Made by a program: the position numbers and the translations under genes
The notes under the pieces: generated by a model
The model's input: the letters and a program-made list of their open reading frames with translations, nothing else
Told to the model about the DNA's origin: nothing
Databases searched by the model: none
Source: Lichenostomus cassidix
Lineage: Eukaryota > Chordata > Aves > Passeriformes > Meliphagidae
NCBI GenBank assembly: GCA_008360975.2
Contig: CM039192.1
Location: 7,656,194-7,720,193 of the forward strand
Direction: 5' to 3'
Length of the DNA stretch: 64,000 nucleotides
Shown here: one piece after another, positions 63,548-64,000 of the stretch
How the letters are laid out: the number at the start of each line of letters is the position of its first letter
Numbering within the stretch: the stretch's first letter is position 1

Positions 63548-64000
63548 CTGCAGTGGTCACAAAGATCCTTCATTAGGCAAAGTGATTATCTAAACTTTCC
63601 TTCCAGATTATCAGTACTTATTAATATCTGAACCATTAATAAAACTCCCTCAAAACAGTTCCAACCTTCTGTTTCCTGTTTTTGAAAATCCACAAATCTG
63701 TTTTGATCCATTTATAGCTCTTCAAAATCAGAGTAACAATATTTGCACAGAACACTTATATTTATAGATATTTATGGTCTCATGACAATTCTGCGAGATA
63801 ACAAAAACTCTATTTTTCATGAAGTCATGCTGACTAGCATTAATTATGCAGGATTCTTCCCTGGAAGTGTACTATATCAGACAGTTATTTTGACATTGCT
63901 AATGCTGGGGTAGGCAGCCCACAGCTACAGGGACCATCTAATTTGCCTTCTTAAGTACTGGCAATTCAGCCTTTTGTAATTATTGCAGCTTTTCCAAATG
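63548..64000 (-). other. PDPR intron at window edge
   Basis: This is sequence upstream of the first visible PDPR exon. It is AT-rich, with no exon-like match. The next upstream PDPR exon is outside the window. Confidence 0.7.

Overview
The window is eukaryotic nuclear DNA and almost certainly from a bird. Every gene is split into short exons with GT-AG introns (one GC-AG exception). The introns are compact, and the only interspersed repeats I recognise are fragments of the avian/reptilian CR1 LINE 3' end. The five protein genes are single-copy vertebrate housekeeping genes that lie together on human 16q22.1. I rebuilt exons by reading splice sites and checking that the summed exon lengths keep one open frame matching the vertebrate proteins as I know them. 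The species cannot be named from sequence alone.

Layout, left to right. (1) SF3B3, minus strand, 1 to about 14,650: non-coding exon 1 plus coding exons for the N-terminal ~504 residues; the gene runs off the left edge. Two introns each hold a box C/D snoRNA of the SNORD111 type. (2) COG4, plus strand, 14,951-28,409 (19 coding exons, 781 aa), sharing a CpG-island promoter head to head with SF3B3. (3) FCSK (FUK, L-fucose kinase), minus strand, 29,831-37,042 (23 coding exons, 1,086 aa), tail to tail with COG4. (4) ST3GAL2, plus strand, head to head with FCSK: probable non-coding exons near 38,034 and 45,920-46,195, coding exons 46,378-48,340 (348 aa), 3' UTR to about 50,905. (5) PDPR, minus strand, tail to tail with ST3GAL2: the C-terminal ~441 residues in eight exons between 58,251 and 63,547, a probable 6.7-kb 3' UTR down to about 51,500, and the N-terminal half beyond the right edge.

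The genes alternate strand throughout (-,+,-,+,-), giving two divergent promoters (14.2-15.1 kb and 37.0-38.0 kb) and two convergent ends (29.0-29.3 kb and 50.9-51.5 kb). Functionally the locus is mixed. SF3B3 and the snoRNAs serve splicing and rRNA modification. COG4, FCSK and ST3GAL2 all touch Golgi glycosylation (vesicle tethering, fucose salvage, sialylation). PDPR acts in mitochondria on pyruvate dehydrogenase control. I saw no viral insertion, CRISPR array, prokaryotic operon or novel multi-gene system. The most interesting items are the paired, unequally preserved SNORD111 copies, a GC-AG intron in FCSK, a perfect 19-bp hairpin in a PDPR intron, tandem repeats beside the FCSK/ST3GAL2 promoters, and direct adjacency of ST3GAL2 and PDPR.
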